DNA from: Litchfieldella xinjiangensis
Lineage (GTDB): Bacteria; Pseudomonadota; Gammaproteobacteria; Pseudomonadales; Halomonadaceae
Direction: 5' to 3'
Length of the DNA stretch: 64,000 nt
Assembly (NCBI RefSeq): GCF_000759345.1
Contig: NZ_JPZL01000001.1
Span: forward strand, 806,001-870,000
A program made the position numbers and the translations under genes. The notes beneath the pieces were generated by a model. It saw only the letters and a list, made by a program, of their open reading frames with translations. It was not told where the DNA came from and did not search any database. Of the stretch, positions 34,075 through 43,621 are shown piece by piece (within the stretch, counting starts at the first letter, position 1; the number at the start of each line of letters is the position of its first letter).

Positions 34075-34356
34075 GTGATCGTTCGCTGGGAAAGTGACCA
34101 TGATTATGTACTGGTGCATATCCATCAGGATATGTTCGGCGACTGGATCTTCAGCCGCGCCTGGGGACAGATCGGCACTCAGTTCGGGGGGCTCAAGCAT
34201 CAACTGGCCGAGGATCACGACCAGGCGCTGATGTGGCTTGAGGATGTCGCCACCATCCAGGGCTCGCGGGGCTTCCGCAAGGTGCTGGAAGCCCAGGACG
34301 ACACGCCCGAAGGACGCGATGCCGTCAGGCAGCTCTCATTGCTCGATAACGCCTGA
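34075..34356 (+). CDS. Small WGR-like domain protein
   Basis: A 93-residue protein starting at GTG 34075, with AGGAG eight to nine bases upstream. MIVRWESDHDYVLVHIHQDMFGDWIFSRAWGQIGTQFGG resembles the WGR domain pattern (W-G-R/Q-I-G followed by a Gly-rich turn), and the second half (ALMWLEDVATIQGSRGF) is helical. WGR domains occur in poly-ADP-ribose polymerases and bacterial MolR-like proteins and are thought to bind nucleic acid. The role here is unknown. It is convergent with the glutaredoxin-like gene, their ends 3 bp apart. Confidence 0.7.
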   Translation: MIVRWESDHDYVLVHIHQDMFGDWIFSRAWGQIGTQFGGLKHQLAEDHDQALMWLEDVATIQGSRGFRKVLEAQDDTPEGRDAVRQLSLLDNA

Positions 34357-34359
34357 CAT

Positions 34360-34686
34360 TCACCCCAAGTAGCGTCGGCCGCCGCGCATGACGGCCCCAG
34401 TCGGAGCCCTGGCCGTTGCCGTCGGGCTTTCCTCGGGCTCACGAAGCCAACCCCGTTCCGCCAGCCAGGCAGCCAGTCGTTCGGCATCGAAGCCACGATC
34501 GAGCTCGGCCCCGTGCTCGTCCACCAGTACCGGTATCCTCATGCCGTAGCGCTCGGCCAGGGCGTCATCCTCGGCGATCTCGACCTTTTCGAGCGCATAC
34601 GACGTCGCACATAGCCGCGCCAGGTGATGCTCCAGCGCGTCGCACAAATGGCAGCCCAGCGTGGTGTAGAGCGATAGACGGATCAT
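34360..34686 (-). CDS. Glutaredoxin family protein (DUF836-like)
   Basis: A 108-residue thioredoxin-fold protein. MIRLSLYTTLGCHLCDALEHHL gives a CxxC-like active site C12-H-L-C15, followed by the cis-proline segment YGMRIPVLVDEHGAELDRGFD. This is the pattern of the short glutaredoxin-like family often annotated DUF836. The C-terminal 25 residues are Ala/Arg/Pro-rich and probably disordered. ATG 34686 overlaps the rlmKL stop (ATGA), so it is translated from the same mRNA. Substrate is unknown. Confidence 0.85.
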   Translation of the reverse strand: MIRLSLYTTLGCHLCDALEHHLARLCATSYALEKVEIAEDDALAERYGMRIPVLVDEHGAELDRGFDAERLAAWLAERGWLREPEESPTATARAPTGAVMRGGRRYLG

Positions 34687-36881
34687 GCCCCCTCCCGGTG
34701 ACGCAGCAGGAAACAGTGATGCAGGTCGGGGCGACGTGTGAAGTCGGGATCGAACGTCTTCGTCGAAATATCCTGAACCTCGTACCGCGCGGTTACCGAC
34801 GCATCCATGACGAAGCGACGCTGGTTGTTCGAGAACACCAGGGTTCCACCCGGAGCCAGGCGCGCCATGGTCAGCTCGATGAGTTTCGCGTGATCGCGCT
34901 GAATGTCCAACGTCTCCTCCATGCGCTTGGAGTTCGAGAAGGTCGGAGGATCGAGGAAGATCAGATCGAACTCGCTGCCTGCCGTCTCCAGCCAGCGGAA
35001 GCAATCGTCCCGCACGACCCGGTGACGGGTCGGATCCAATCGGTTCAGGGCGAGGTTGTCACGCGCCCATTCGAGATAGGTATTCGACAGATCGACGCTG
35101 ATGCTATCCGTCGCCCCGCCCTTAGCCTCTGTGCCCAAGGCCGCCTGGACCGTCGCCGTTCCGGTATAGCAGAACAGGTTCAGAAAACGCTTGCCGGGCG
35201 CCATCTCGGCGAGCATGCGCCGCACCGGCCGGTGATCAAGGAAGAGTCCCGTGTCGAGATAATCACGCAAGTTGACCCACAACAGGGCGCGGCCCTCGCG
35301 CACCTGGAACCGCTCGCCGCTGGCCGCCTGCTTCTGATATTGCGCCTTGCCTGCCTGGCGCTCGCGCTGCTTGAAATACACATGATCGGGGCTGACGCCA
35401 AGCACCCCGGGTATGACCCCCAACGCATCGAGCAGGCGCCGCTGTGCCTGGGCGGGGTCGATCGACTTCGGCGGTGCATACTCCTGCACATGCACACGCT
35501 CGCCGTACACGTCGATGGCCAGCGCATACTCCGGCATGTCGGCGTCATAGACGCGATAGCATGTCTCGCCCGACCGCTTGAGCCAGCTCTTGAGGCGCTT
35601 GCGGTTCTTTTCCAGACGGTTGGCGAACATCTGTGCGCCTTGGGAGCGTGCCGGCTTGGCGGGCGGACTCGGCGGCGTGTCGGGCGTCGGTTGCTCGCCT
35701 GCTTCATCCTGCGCCGGCACGTCGATCAGCAGCAACTTGCAATCGATGGGGCCATTCTTGTAGGCGTACTGCTTACGGGCGCGCAGCCCGGTACGGTGCC
35801 CCAGCTCGGGGTTTCCGGTGAACAAGGCCAGCTCCCAGCCGGGAAACTGCTCGCGAACCCGCTGGCCCAGCTCGGCATACAACGGCACCAGGGAAGGCAG
35901 CTCGCCCAGGCGTTCGCCATACGGCGGGTTGGTAATGACCAAGCCAGTGTTGGCCGTCAGCGTCTGGGGGCGCACCAGGCCGGCGACCGAGCCGCCACGG
36001 AATTCGATCAGGGCCGGTAACCCGGCCCGCATGGCGTTGGCCTTGGCTGCGGCAATGGCTTGCGGGCTCTGGTCGAACCCGAAGAGCTGCGACTTGCAGC
36101 GCTTGCGTCCGATACTGGCGCGGGCGTCGGCCTCACGCTTGAGTTCAAGCCATAACGCAGAATCGTGGCCTGACCAGCCATGAAAACCGAAACGCTCACG
36201 GTTGAGGTTGGGCGCGATGTCGGCCGCCATCAATGCTGCCTCGATCACCAACGTGCCGGAACCGCACAGGGGGTCGACCAGCGCTTCCCCGGCCTTGGCC
36301 CGGCTGGGCCAATCCGCGCGTATCAGCAGAGCTGCGGCCAGGTTCTCCTTGAGCGGCGCATGTCCCAGCTCACGTCGATAGCCACGCTTATGGAGACTAT
36401 CCCCCGACAGGTCGATGCCCAGCGTCAGCCTTTCGCGATGCAAATGGGCATACAAGCGCAGATCGGGTTGCTTGAGATCGATGGTGGGTCGCGGCCGCTC
36501 GGCAATCCGCAGACGATCGACTACACCGTCCTTGACGGTCTGGGCGCCGAAGCGGGTATGGCGCATCTGATCGGACGTGCCATGGAAGTCCACCGCCAGC
36601 GTCGCCCCCGGGGCCAGATGATTTTCCCAGCCGATCGACTGGGTCGCCTCTCTGATACGTTCGGGCCCTGTCATTCCTTCTTCGCGAATCAGGCACAGCA
36701 CGATCCGGTTGGCCAGACGTGACCACAAACACGCACGGTAGCCTGCCTCGAGAGGCCCTTCGAAATGCAAACCCGCCACCGTGGTCTTGGTGACCTTTGC
36801 GCCGAAAGCCTCGAGTTCACTGGCCAGCTGGGCCTCGATACCCTTGGGACATGAAGCAAAAAAACGCAGGGTTTCCGTCAT
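34683..36881 (-). CDS. rlmL: Bifunctional 23S rRNA methyltransferase RlmKL
   Basis: A 732-residue fusion enzyme that makes m2G2445 and m7G2069 in 23S rRNA. The N-terminal THUMP part (TETLRFFASCPKGIEAQLASELEAFGAKV) leads to the RlmL catalytic domain with VDPLCGSGTLVIEAALMAADIAPN and the NPPYGERLG motif. The C-terminal RlmK domain has FLNLFCYTGTATVQAALG, DLIFLDPPTFSNSKRM and a final FDPDFTRRPDLHHCFLL. A Pro-rich linker (PTPDTPPSPPAKPARSQG) joins the halves. I chose ATG 36881 (MTETLRFFAS), with GAGG upstream; the frame also opens at 36926. It is coupled to the glutaredoxin-like gene downstream. Confidence 0.96.
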   Translation of the reverse strand: MTETLRFFASCPKGIEAQLASELEAFGAKVTKTTVAGLHFEGPLEAGYRACLWSRLANRIVLCLIREEGMTGPERIREATQSIGWENHLAPGATLAVDFHGTSDQMRHTRFGAQTVKDGVVDRLRIAERPRPTIDLKQPDLRLYAHLHRERLTLGIDLSGDSLHKRGYRRELGHAPLKENLAAALLIRADWPSRAKAGEALVDPLCGSGTLVIEAALMAADIAPNLNRERFGFHGWSGHDSALWLELKREADARASIGRKRCKSQLFGFDQSPQAIAAAKANAMRAGLPALIEFRGGSVAGLVRPQTLTANTGLVITNPPYGERLGELPSLVPLYAELGQRVREQFPGWELALFTGNPELGHRTGLRARKQYAYKNGPIDCKLLLIDVPAQDEAGEQPTPDTPPSPPAKPARSQGAQMFANRLEKNRKRLKSWLKRSGETCYRVYDADMPEYALAIDVYGERVHVQEYAPPKSIDPAQAQRRLLDALGVIPGVLGVSPDHVYFKQRERQAGKAQYQKQAASGERFQVREGRALLWVNLRDYLDTGLFLDHRPVRRMLAEMAPGKRFLNLFCYTGTATVQAALGTEAKGGATDSISVDLSNTYLEWARDNLALNRLDPTRHRVVRDDCFRWLETAGSEFDLIFLDPPTFSNSKRMEETLDIQRDHAKLIELTMARLAPGGTLVFSNNQRRFVMDASVTARYEVQDISTKTFDPDFTRRPDLHHCFLLRHREGA

Positions 36882-37002
36882 GATGGCCTCGCGCGAATGT
36901 TCATCTGGCGGTATTAGTTTCGACATATGACTGTAACTTCACTTTGATAATGCCCTTATGCCAAATTGATTGTCGACAAGAGGTCATGATATGGGCTAGA
37001 TG

Positions 37003-37019
37003 TATAAAAGGTAGCTACC
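37003..37019 (+). promoter_or_regulatory. Possible rmf promoter -10 with adjacent palindrome
   Basis: TATAAA at 37003-37008 is followed directly by the 10-bp palindrome GGTAGCTACC (37010-37019). No good -35 is seen, which would fit an activator- or RpoS-dependent promoter for rmf, whose start is 150 bp further on. The rest of the 286-bp gap (36882-37167) shows no gene. Confidence 0.35.
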
Positions 37020-37167
37020 GGATGACGCATGCGTTCATGTTCGCGGACACCTCGAGTGTGCGGGGAGAGAGACTGGCCAAGGGTTGAGAAACCCGACCTT
37101 CTTCCTTCGCTCATGCATGGGTTGTGAGGCGTTCGTACAACAATTGGTTCATCTATGAGGTCATCCG

Positions 37168-37374
37168 ATGAAACGACAGAAACGTGATCGCTTCCAGCGT
37201 GCTTATGTTCATGGCTACAAGGCCGGTATCTCGGGCCGCTCCCGAGATGATTGTCCCAGTCAGGACGTCAATTTGCGCGAATATTGGATGAGCGGTTGGC
37301 GTGAAGGTCGTGGGGACCAGTGGGCCGGCATGACGGGAGTCTCCGGCATTCACAAGAACCCCATGGTAATGTGA
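37168..37374 (+). CDS. rmf: Ribosome modulation factor
   Basis: A 68-residue basic protein beginning MKRQKRDRFQRAYVHGYKAGISGRSRDDCP, closely matching E. coli RMF, with WMSGWREGRGDQW for the WLGGWREA motif. RMF dimerizes 70S ribosomes to 100S hibernating particles in stationary phase. The C-terminal about 12 residues (TGVSGIHKNPMVM) extend beyond the E. coli length. GAGG lies nine bases before ATG 37168. It is a single gene with its own terminator. Confidence 0.95.
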   Translation: MKRQKRDRFQRAYVHGYKAGISGRSRDDCPSQDVNLREYWMSGWREGRGDQWAGMTGVSGIHKNPMVM

Positions 37375-37409
37375 CCCCTTTTACATCCTTCATCATCAGG
37401 TGAAGTGGC

Positions 37410-37436
37410 AAGGCCCGTGCATGGACACGGGCCTTT
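37410..37436 (+). terminator. rmf terminator
   Basis: AAGGCCCGTG pairs with CACGGGCC around a short loop and is followed by TTTTTAC. It lies 36 bp past the rmf stop codon. Confidence 0.88.
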
Positions 37437-37516
37437 TTACGTCGCCCTGCTCATTCGATGCCAACCTCGACTTCACTAGGCTCTATTGGCACATTGGCAC
37501 ATTGGCACGTTCAGTA

Positions 37517-38533
37517 TCATCCGCGAAGCAGTGCCTCGGCACACTCACGCACCAGCGTCGGTCCTCGATAAATGAAGCCGGTGTAGAGCTGCACCAGATC
37601 AGCCCCCGCCGCTAGCTTATCGGCTGCCGCCTGGCCGCTGTCGATACCCCCCACCCCAATGATCGGCAGCTCAGGCAAATGCCGCCGCAATTCCCGAATC
37701 ACCGTATTCGACGCCTCGAAGACGGGAGCCCCCGAAAGCCCCCCCTGCTCATCGGCGTAGGGCACGCCAGCCACTGCCTCACGGGATACGGTGGTGTTGG
37801 TGGCGATCACACCATCGATGGCATTGGCCGACAAGGAACCAGCAACCAATTCAATTTCTTCGGCGCTCATGTCCGGTGCAATCTTGACCGTCAACGGTAC
37901 CGCCCTACCTCGCTCCCGGTCGAGCCGTGAAGCGGCATCCCGAAGTGCGCCCAGCAAAGCATCGAGCTGTTCGCCGAACTGAAGCGTCCTCAAGCCTGGC
38001 GTATTGGGTGAAGAGATATTCACCGTGACGTAATCGGCATGCGGGTGAACTCGCTCCAGGCAGTAAAGATAATCGTCCACCGCGTTCTCGACCGGTGTCG
38101 TCAGGTTCTTGCCGATATTGATGCCGAGGATGCCATCGAAACGGCGGGCCTGGACCCGTGCTATCAGGTGCTCGACCCCGGCGTTGTTGAACCCCATCCG
38201 ATTGATGATCGCCTTGCGCTCGGGCAGGCGAAACAGGCGTGGCTTGGGGTTGCCCGGTTGGGGCTTGGGCGTCACGGTGCCCACTTCGACAAAACCGAAC
38301 CCCAGGGCACCCAACGCATCGAGATGATCGCCATTCTTGTCCAGCCCCGCGGCCAGGCCCACTCGGTTGGGGAACCGCAGCCCCATTACCTCGACCGGAT
38401 CATCAATACAGGCCCCCCCTGCCAGGCGTGAGGCCAATCCCAGGCGATGCGCCAGCGCCAGGCCACGTAGTGTTACACCATGGGCGGTTTCCGGGTCGAG
38501 TCGAAACAGCAGGGAGCGGGCCTGGGGGTACAT
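37517..38533 (-). CDS. pyrD: Dihydroorotate dehydrogenase (quinone), class 2, as internal reading of the fused ORF
   Basis: 338 residues from ATG 38533: [33 protein letters not shown] is the usual membrane-associating N-terminal helix pair of class 2 enzymes. The FMN barrel has [42 protein letters not shown] and [13 protein letters not shown]; the catalytic serine region is [11 protein letters not shown], and the end [16 protein letters not shown] is conserved. It oxidizes dihydroorotate to orotate, passing electrons to quinone. GAGGAG lies five bases before the ATG and a TATAAT hexamer 50 bases before it, so it can be expressed alone. The same frame is open upstream through glutamate dehydrogenase. 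Confidence 0.95.
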   Translation of the reverse strand: MYPQARSLLFRLDPETAHGVTLRGLALAHRLGLASRLAGGACIDDPVEVMGLRFPNRVGLAAGLDKNGDHLDALGALGFGFVEVGTVTPKPQPGNPKPRLFRLPERKAIINRMGFNNAGVEHLIARVQARRFDGILGINIGKNLTTPVENAVDDYLYCLERVHPHADYVTVNISSPNTPGLRTLQFGEQLDALLGALRDAASRLDRERGRAVPLTVKIAPDMSAEEIELVAGSLSANAIDGVIATNTTVSREAVAGVPYADEQGGLSGAPVFEASNTVIRELRRHLPELPIIGVGGIDSGQAAADKLAAGADLVQLYTGFIYRGPTLVRECAEALLRG

Positions 38534-41500
38534 GAAACTCCTCGGGGGAAACGGGACCGAATGGTACAAACACGATTGGGCGGCGATTATACGCCACCCG
38601 TTCCAAAACGACGAACCCCGCCATTGGCGGGGGTCGTTGCCGGGGAGGGGATGCCCTTCGATATTGCTCTCGGCCAGGTCGACGAGTTCGCGGATAGCCA
38701 CCGCAAACAGCGCATACCCACCTTGAGAGCCGGACCGCAGCTCCTCCAGCAAGCCGCACCAGCGCCGGTAAAGCGAGTCGTGCCGCTCGATCCAGCAGGC
38801 CACACGAGGCTCCACATCACGTGGGGCGTCATCGAGCTTGATCACGCGTACGGTCAGCGCCAGTTGCTGGCGGTCCAAATCATCGCGGAAGGTCTCGCGT
38901 GCCTGGGCCTGCCAACTATCGCTGACCTCGAGCTCGTTGATCTGCTCGATGACGCGGGGCAACTCGAGCCGGTGCCCCACCTCGTAGAAGACCTCTGCCA
39001 CCTGCTGGATCTTTTCGCCAGAGAGCTTGGCAGCTTCGATGATACCCAGACCGGAATACAGGCTGGGCGCCGAGGCCACCGCACTTGCCAGTTCCTCGGG
39101 CACGCCTGCCGAGACGAGCTCTTCGCGGCGGGCTTCCCAGGCCTCGCGCTCGTCGCCCCGCAGCCGCTCACCCAGGCTTTCCTGGAGCTGCGCCAACCGG
39201 GGCGCGAAGTGGCCGATGCTATCCTTCACCGTCATGCCACTGCGTTGACGCAGGAACCAGCGTGTGGCGCGCCGTAGCAGGCGCATGAGATCGAGCATCA
39301 TGCGGTACTGGACATGGCTCTCGACCTGATTGTCCAGCGATTCGATCTGCTGCCACAGGCCGTTGAGGTTGAAGCTATCGCGAGCGATGACATAGGCACG
39401 AGCGATTTCCGCCCGGTTGGCCCCGGTGGTGTCGATCAGCCGCCGGGCAAAGACGATCCCCATGTGATCGACCAGATCGTTGGCTATCTGCGTGGCCACG
39501 ATTTCCCGCTTCAAGCGGTGCTCGTACATCTCATCTGTGAAACGTTCGACCAGAATCGGCGGGAATACCCGCTCGAGATGCTGCTGCAGGTAGGGATCGT
39601 CGGGAATGTCCGAGGCAATCAAATCGCCCTGCATGACGCTCTTGGCGTAGGAAATGAGCACCGAGAGTTCAGGCAGCGTCAGCCCCTCGCCCGCGCTCGA
39701 CCGCTCCAGCAATTGCTCATCGCTGGGCAGGAATTCGAGCTCACGATCGAGCTGTCCCTTGGCTTCCAGTTCGTTGATGAAGCGGCGGTACGGTCCCAGG
39801 CCTTCCCGTGAAAGAATCTCGGAAAGCGACAACGCCTGGGTCTGCCGGTAGTTGCTTCTCAGGACCAGTTGGCCCACGTCTTCGGTCATGCCGGCAAGCA
39901 ACTCATTGCGCTGCTTGCAGGTCAGATCACCCCGCTTGACCACATCGTCGAGCAGGATCTTGATATTGACCTCATGGTCGGAGCAGTTGACCCCGCCGGC
40001 GTTGTCGATGAAGTCGGTGTTGACCCGCACCCCTCGCTTGGCGGCTTCCATGCGGCCACGTTGAGTCAGGCCCAGGTTGCCCCCCTCGCCGACCACGCGA
40101 CACCGCAGGTCTTCGCCATTGATCCGCAGGGCATCGTTCGCCTTGTCACCCACATCGGCATCGCTCTCTTCGCTCGACTTGACGTAGGTTCCGATCCCGC
40201 CGTTCCAGACCAGGTCGACTCGCGACTTGAGCATCGCGCTAATCAGTTCATTGGGCGCCAGCTTGTCCTCGCTGATATCGAATAGCGCCTTCATTTCGTC
40301 CGAGATAGGGATCGATTTAGCGCTACGCTTGAAGACCCCGCCCCCCTTGGAGATCAGCTTGCTGTCATAGTCTTCCCAGCTGGAGCGCGCCAGGTCGAAC
40401 ATTCGCTTGCGTTCATTGAACGACTTGCCGGGATCCGGATCCGGGTCGACGAAGATGTGCAGGTGGTTGAAAGCACCTACCAGGCGGATCTTGTCCGACA
40501 GCAGCAGGCCATTGCCGAAGACGTCACCGGCCATATCGCCAATGCCAAGCACGGTGAACTCATCGGCCTGGGTATTGATCCCCAGTTCACGGAAGTGTCG
40601 CTTGACCGACTCCCACGCCCCCTTGGCGGTGATGCCCATCTTCTTGTGGTCATAACCGTTGGCTCCGCCCGAGGCAAAGGCATCGCCCAGCCAGTGGCCG
40701 TATTCAAGCGAGATCTCGTTGGCGATATCCGAGAAGGTCGCGGTGCCCTTGTCGGCGGCCACCACCAGGTAGGGATCGTCCTCATCATGACGAACCACAT
40801 GCTCTGGCGGTACGATCTCGCCGCTCTCGAGATTGTCGGTGACATCGAGCAAGGCACGAATGAATATCTTGTAACAGGCAATGCCTTCCTGCTGGATCGC
40901 GTCACGATCGCCCCCTTCGGGCAAGCGCTTGCAGACGAAGCCCCCCTTGGCGCCCACCGGCACGATGACCGCATTCTTCACCTGCTGCGCCTTGACCAGC
41001 CCCAGCACTTCGGTACGGAAGTCCTCGTGGCGATCGGACCAGCGCAGCCCCCCGCGGGCGACCTTGCCGCCACGCAGGTGAACGCCTTCCACCCGCGGCG
41101 AATAGACGAAAATCTCGAACATCGGACGTGGCTTGGGCATGCCGGTGACGCGCGAAGGCTCGATCTTGAACGACAGATACGTCTTGAGCTCCCCGTCAGG
41201 CCCCGGCTGATAGTAGTTGGTGCGCAGCGTCGCCTCGATCAGTTCGATGTAACGACGGATCAATTGGTCGTCATTGAGGCTCGCAACGTCGTCCAGTAGC
41301 CGGTAGAGACGCTCGATACAGGCCTCGGCCTCCTCGTCACGATTGCCCTGCTCCGGGTCCAGCCGCAGCTCGAAGAGGCTGACCAGCTCCCGGGTGATAT
41401 CGGGATGGTTGGCGAGGGTGTTGGCAATATAGGCCTGGGAGAGGCCGAAACGGATCTGTTTCAGATAACGGGCATAGGCGCGCAGCATCGCCACTTCGCG

Positions 41501-43489
41501 CCAGCTCAGGTTGGCCCCGATTACCAGGCGATTGAAGGCATCGTTCTCGGCCTCGCCGTTCCAAATGCGCTTGAAGGCATCGATGAACGGCTCGCGAAGC
41601 TCTTGAAGATTGACGCTGTGGCTCGAGTGATGCTCCAGGTCGAAGTCGTGTATCCAGTAACTCCCGTCGACACGCTCGATCTGATAGGGCCGCTCGCCGA
41701 TGACACGCAGCCCCAGGTTCTCCATGACCGGCAACACATCGGATAGCGGAATCGGACGGTCCTTGTGGAAGAGCTTGAGATTGACGCCATCCTCTTCCTC
41801 TTCAACCAGGCGGTAGAGCGAGAGTGAGAGCGGCGCGCCTTCGTCGAGCTCGCTCAGGTGCTGGATATCGTAGATGGCGGTGCGTGCCGAGTAGTCCTCA
41901 CGGTAGCCGATGGGGAAGGCGTCCCGGTATTTGTCCATCAGCCGGTTGGCATGTTCTTCACCGAAGCCTTCCACCATGGCGTTCTGAAGATCGTCACGCC
42001 AATTGCGAGCGAGGTTGGCTACCTTCTGCTCGATGCGCTTGATGTCGTAATCGACCGGCTGGTCGCCATTGAAGCGAAGTATGAGCTGTATGCGCGCCAG
42101 TACTGACTCGGAAAGGTAAGTATTGAAGTCACCGAAGGTGGCATCGAGTTCATCGCACAGCAGGTTCTGGATGCGCACGCGCAGGTCGGTGGAGAACACA
42201 TCGCGAGGCACGAATACCAAACAGGAATAGAACTTGCCGAAGCGATCCTCGCGAATGAACAGGCGTACCCGGCGCCGCTCACGCATGTTGAGGATGCCGA
42301 TGACGGTACGCGTCAGATCCTCGGTCGGGGTCTGGAACAGGTCGTCGCGTGGATAAACATTGAGGATCTGACGGAGCTGGTTGCCGTCGTGCCCCTGGGG
42401 ATCGACCCCTGCCGCATCCATCACCGCACTGATCTTGCGCCGCAGTAGGGGTATGTGACGGGGGGAGTCGTTGTACACGGTCGCCGCATAGAGCCCGAGG
42501 AAGCGATGTTCGCCAATCAACCGGCCCTTGTCGTCGTAGCGGTCGATCGAGATGTAATCGGGATAGGTCGGTCGATGGACCCGGGCATGATAGGCGCTCT
42601 TGGCAAAGGACAGCAGTTCGGGTACCAGTACATAGCGCGGCCCATCGACCCCCTGATCGTTGCGGATCTGCTCCTGATAGCGGGGCTGGTCGAGCTTGAA
42701 CACCCCAAGGTTGCTGTCCGGCACCTTGCGAAGCTCATCCTTGCCATCCTTCTCGATGACCTCAAACTGGTCATACCCGAGGAAGGTGAAGTTATCCGCG
42801 AGCAACCACTCCAGAAAGGCGATGGCCTCCTCATGATCCTCGCTGGAAATCTGCTTGGGTTTCTTGGCCTTGATCTCATCGAGCGCTTGGCGAACCTTGT
42901 CTCGCATGGGTTCGAAATCGGCTACGGCGGTGTGTACGTCGCGCAGCACCTCACGCAAGCCCTCCTCGATTTCGGCGAGCAGGGAAGGGTCGGAATAGCG
43001 ATCGATCTCGACACAGATCAACGACTCCCGCCCCTTGGGCGCCTTCTTGTGATCGGGGCTCGTCAGCGAGACCAAGCGATTGGACGCGTCACGGTCGGTG
43101 GCGATCACCGCATTGTGAATCGAATGCAGGGTGACACCACGTCGATTGAGCTCGATACGCACGGAGTCGACCAGGAACGGCATGTCTTTCTGCAGCACTT
43201 CGACCTGGGTATGGGTCGACTGCCAGCCATGCTCCTCGAAATCGGGATTGTACACACGCACCTTGGGTTCACGGAGATCGTGAGCCTGAATGAAATGCCA
43301 GGTAGACAGGGTCGCCCCGTAGATATCCTCGATGCGGCGCTCCGAGAGATCCTCGATGGAAGCGCGTGAATAAAGGGTTTCGGCGAAGTTCATGATCGAC
43401 TCGACCTTGTCGCCATCGAGTCGCTTGCTCATGTAGTCCTTGAGCTCCGCAAGGAGTTCGTGCTTGCCATCGCTCGCAACGTGTTGCAT
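37517..43489 (-). CDS. NAD-specific glutamate dehydrogenase in continuous frame with PyrD
   Basis: The frame from ATG 43489 (GAGG seven bases upstream) is open for 1990 codons. Residues 1 to about 1610 are a large NAD-dependent glutamate dehydrogenase of the GdhB type (normally about 1600 residues), which deaminates glutamate to 2-oxoglutarate for catabolism. Seen are [22 protein letters not shown], the catalytic-domain [44 protein letters not shown], and [38 protein letters not shown]. There is no stop codon after its C-terminal helices. Translation would run through a terminator-like hairpin and the pyrD promoter region into PyrD at residue 1653. Either the dehydrogenase stop was lost or a base error lies near 38.6 kb. 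Confidence 0.88.
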   Translation of the reverse strand: MQHVASDGKHELLAELKDYMSKRLDGDKVESIMNFAETLYSRASIEDLSERRIEDIYGATLSTWHFIQAHDLREPKVRVYNPDFEEHGWQSTHTQVEVLQKDMPFLVDSVRIELNRRGVTLHSIHNAVIATDRDASNRLVSLTSPDHKKAPKGRESLICVEIDRYSDPSLLAEIEEGLREVLRDVHTAVADFEPMRDKVRQALDEIKAKKPKQISSEDHEEAIAFLEWLLADNFTFLGYDQFEVIEKDGKDELRKVPDSNLGVFKLDQPRYQEQIRNDQGVDGPRYVLVPELLSFAKSAYHARVHRPTYPDYISIDRYDDKGRLIGEHRFLGLYAATVYNDSPRHIPLLRRKISAVMDAAGVDPQGHDGNQLRQILNVYPRDDLFQTPTEDLTRTVIGILNMRERRRVRLFIREDRFGKFYSCLVFVPRDVFSTDLRVRIQNLLCDELDATFGDFNTYLSESVLARIQLILRFNGDQPVDYDIKRIEQKVANLARNWRDDLQNAMVEGFGEEHANRLMDKYRDAFPIGYREDYSARTAIYDIQHLSELDEGAPLSLSLYRLVEEEEDGVNLKLFHKDRPIPLSDVLPVMENLGLRVIGERPYQIERVDGSYWIHDFDLEHHSSHSVNLQELREPFIDAFKRIWNGEAENDAFNRLVIGANLSWREVAMLRAYARYLKQIRFGLSQAYIANTLANHPDITRELVSLFELRLDPEQGNRDEEAEACIERLYRLLDDVASLNDDQLIRRYIELIEATLRTNYYQPGPDGELKTYLSFKIEPSRVTGMPKPRPMFEIFVYSPRVEGVHLRGGKVARGGLRWSDRHEDFRTEVLGLVKAQQVKNAVIVPVGAKGGFVCKRLPEGGDRDAIQQEGIACYKIFIRALLDVTDNLESGEIVPPEHVVRHDEDDPYLVVAADKGTATFSDIANEISLEYGHWLGDAFASGGANGYDHKKMGITAKGAWESVKRHFRELGINTQADEFTVLGIGDMAGDVFGNGLLLSDKIRLVGAFNHLHIFVDPDPDPGKSFNERKRMFDLARSSWEDYDSKLISKGGGVFKRSAKSIPISDEMKALFDISEDKLAPNELISAMLKSRVDLVWNGGIGTYVKSSEESDADVGDKANDALRINGEDLRCRVVGEGGNLGLTQRGRMEAAKRGVRVNTDFIDNAGGVNCSDHEVNIKILLDDVVKRGDLTCKQRNELLAGMTEDVGQLVLRSNYRQTQALSLSEILSREGLGPYRRFINELEAKGQLDRELEFLPSDEQLLERSSAGEGLTLPELSVLISYAKSVMQGDLIASDIPDDPYLQQHLERVFPPILVERFTDEMYEHRLKREIVATQIANDLVDHMGIVFARRLIDTTGANRAEIARAYVIARDSFNLNGLWQQIESLDNQVESHVQYRMMLDLMRLLRRATRWFLRQRSGMTVKDSIGHFAPRLAQLQESLGERLRGDEREAWEARREELVSAGVPEELASAVASAPSLYSGLGIIEAAKLSGEKIQQVAEVFYEVGHRLELPRVIEQINELEVSDSWQAQARETFRDDLDRQQLALTVRVIKLDDAPRDVEPRVACWIERHDSLYRRWCGLLEELRSGSQGGYALFAVAIRELVDLAESNIEGHPLPGNDPRQWRGSSFWNGWRIIAAQSCLYHSVPFPPRSFMYPQARSLLFRLDPETAHGVTLRGLALAHRLGLASRLAGGACIDDPVEVMGLRFPNRVGLAAGLDKNGDHLDALGALGFGFVEVGTVTPKPQPGNPKPRLFRLPERKAIINRMGFNNAGVEHLIARVQARRFDGILGINIGKNLTTPVENAVDDYLYCLERVHPHADYVTVNISSPNTPGLRTLQFGEQLDALLGALRDAASRLDRERGRAVPLTVKIAPDMSAEEIELVAGSLSANAIDGVIATNTTVSREAVAGVPYADEQGGLSGAPVFEASNTVIRELRRHLPELPIIGVGGIDSGQAAADKLAAGADLVQLYTGFIYRGPTLVRECAEALLRG
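38586..38591 (-). promoter_or_regulatory. Probable pyrD -10 element inside the fused frame
   Basis: On the minus strand this is a perfect TATAAT, 53 bases before the pyrD ATG. No good TTGACA lies 17 bases upstream. It falls within coding sequence of the 1990-codon frame. Confidence 0.5.
38605..38637 (-). terminator. Terminator-like hairpin inside the GDH-PyrD frame
   Basis: On the minus strand CCCCGCC-AAT-GGCGGGG, extended by ACGAC/GTCGT outside a small bulge, is followed by TTTTGG. This is the expected intrinsic terminator of the glutamate dehydrogenase gene, yet it is read through as codons [10 protein letters not shown]. Confidence 0.7.
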
Positions 43490-43507
43490 CAATCACCTCG
43501 GCTCGAG

Positions 43508-43528
43508 CCGGTCGATCCTTTCGACCGG
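43508..43528 (-). promoter_or_regulatory. Leader hairpin presenting AAGGA, candidate CsrA site
   Basis: On the minus strand CCGGTCGA-AAGGA-TCGACCGG forms an 8-bp stem whose loop is AAGGA, a good fit to the CsrA/RsmA motif ANGGA in a loop. It lies 19 bases upstream of the glutamate dehydrogenase start, just ahead of the GAGG ribosome-binding site. Confidence 0.5.
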
Positions 43529-43621
43529 CGGGGATTTTGTATGAGCTTACTGTAGCCCGTCGCTCGCCCCTACCCAGTTGCCGCTTTTGTCATGATGCAT
43601 GACAGTTGTGCATGGGCTCGG

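Noticed and set aside
34416-36020. 534-codon plus-strand frame opposite rlmKL
   Set aside because: Length alone is misleading in GC-rich DNA. RlmKL on the minus strand has all methyltransferase motifs, and the plus frame resembles no family.
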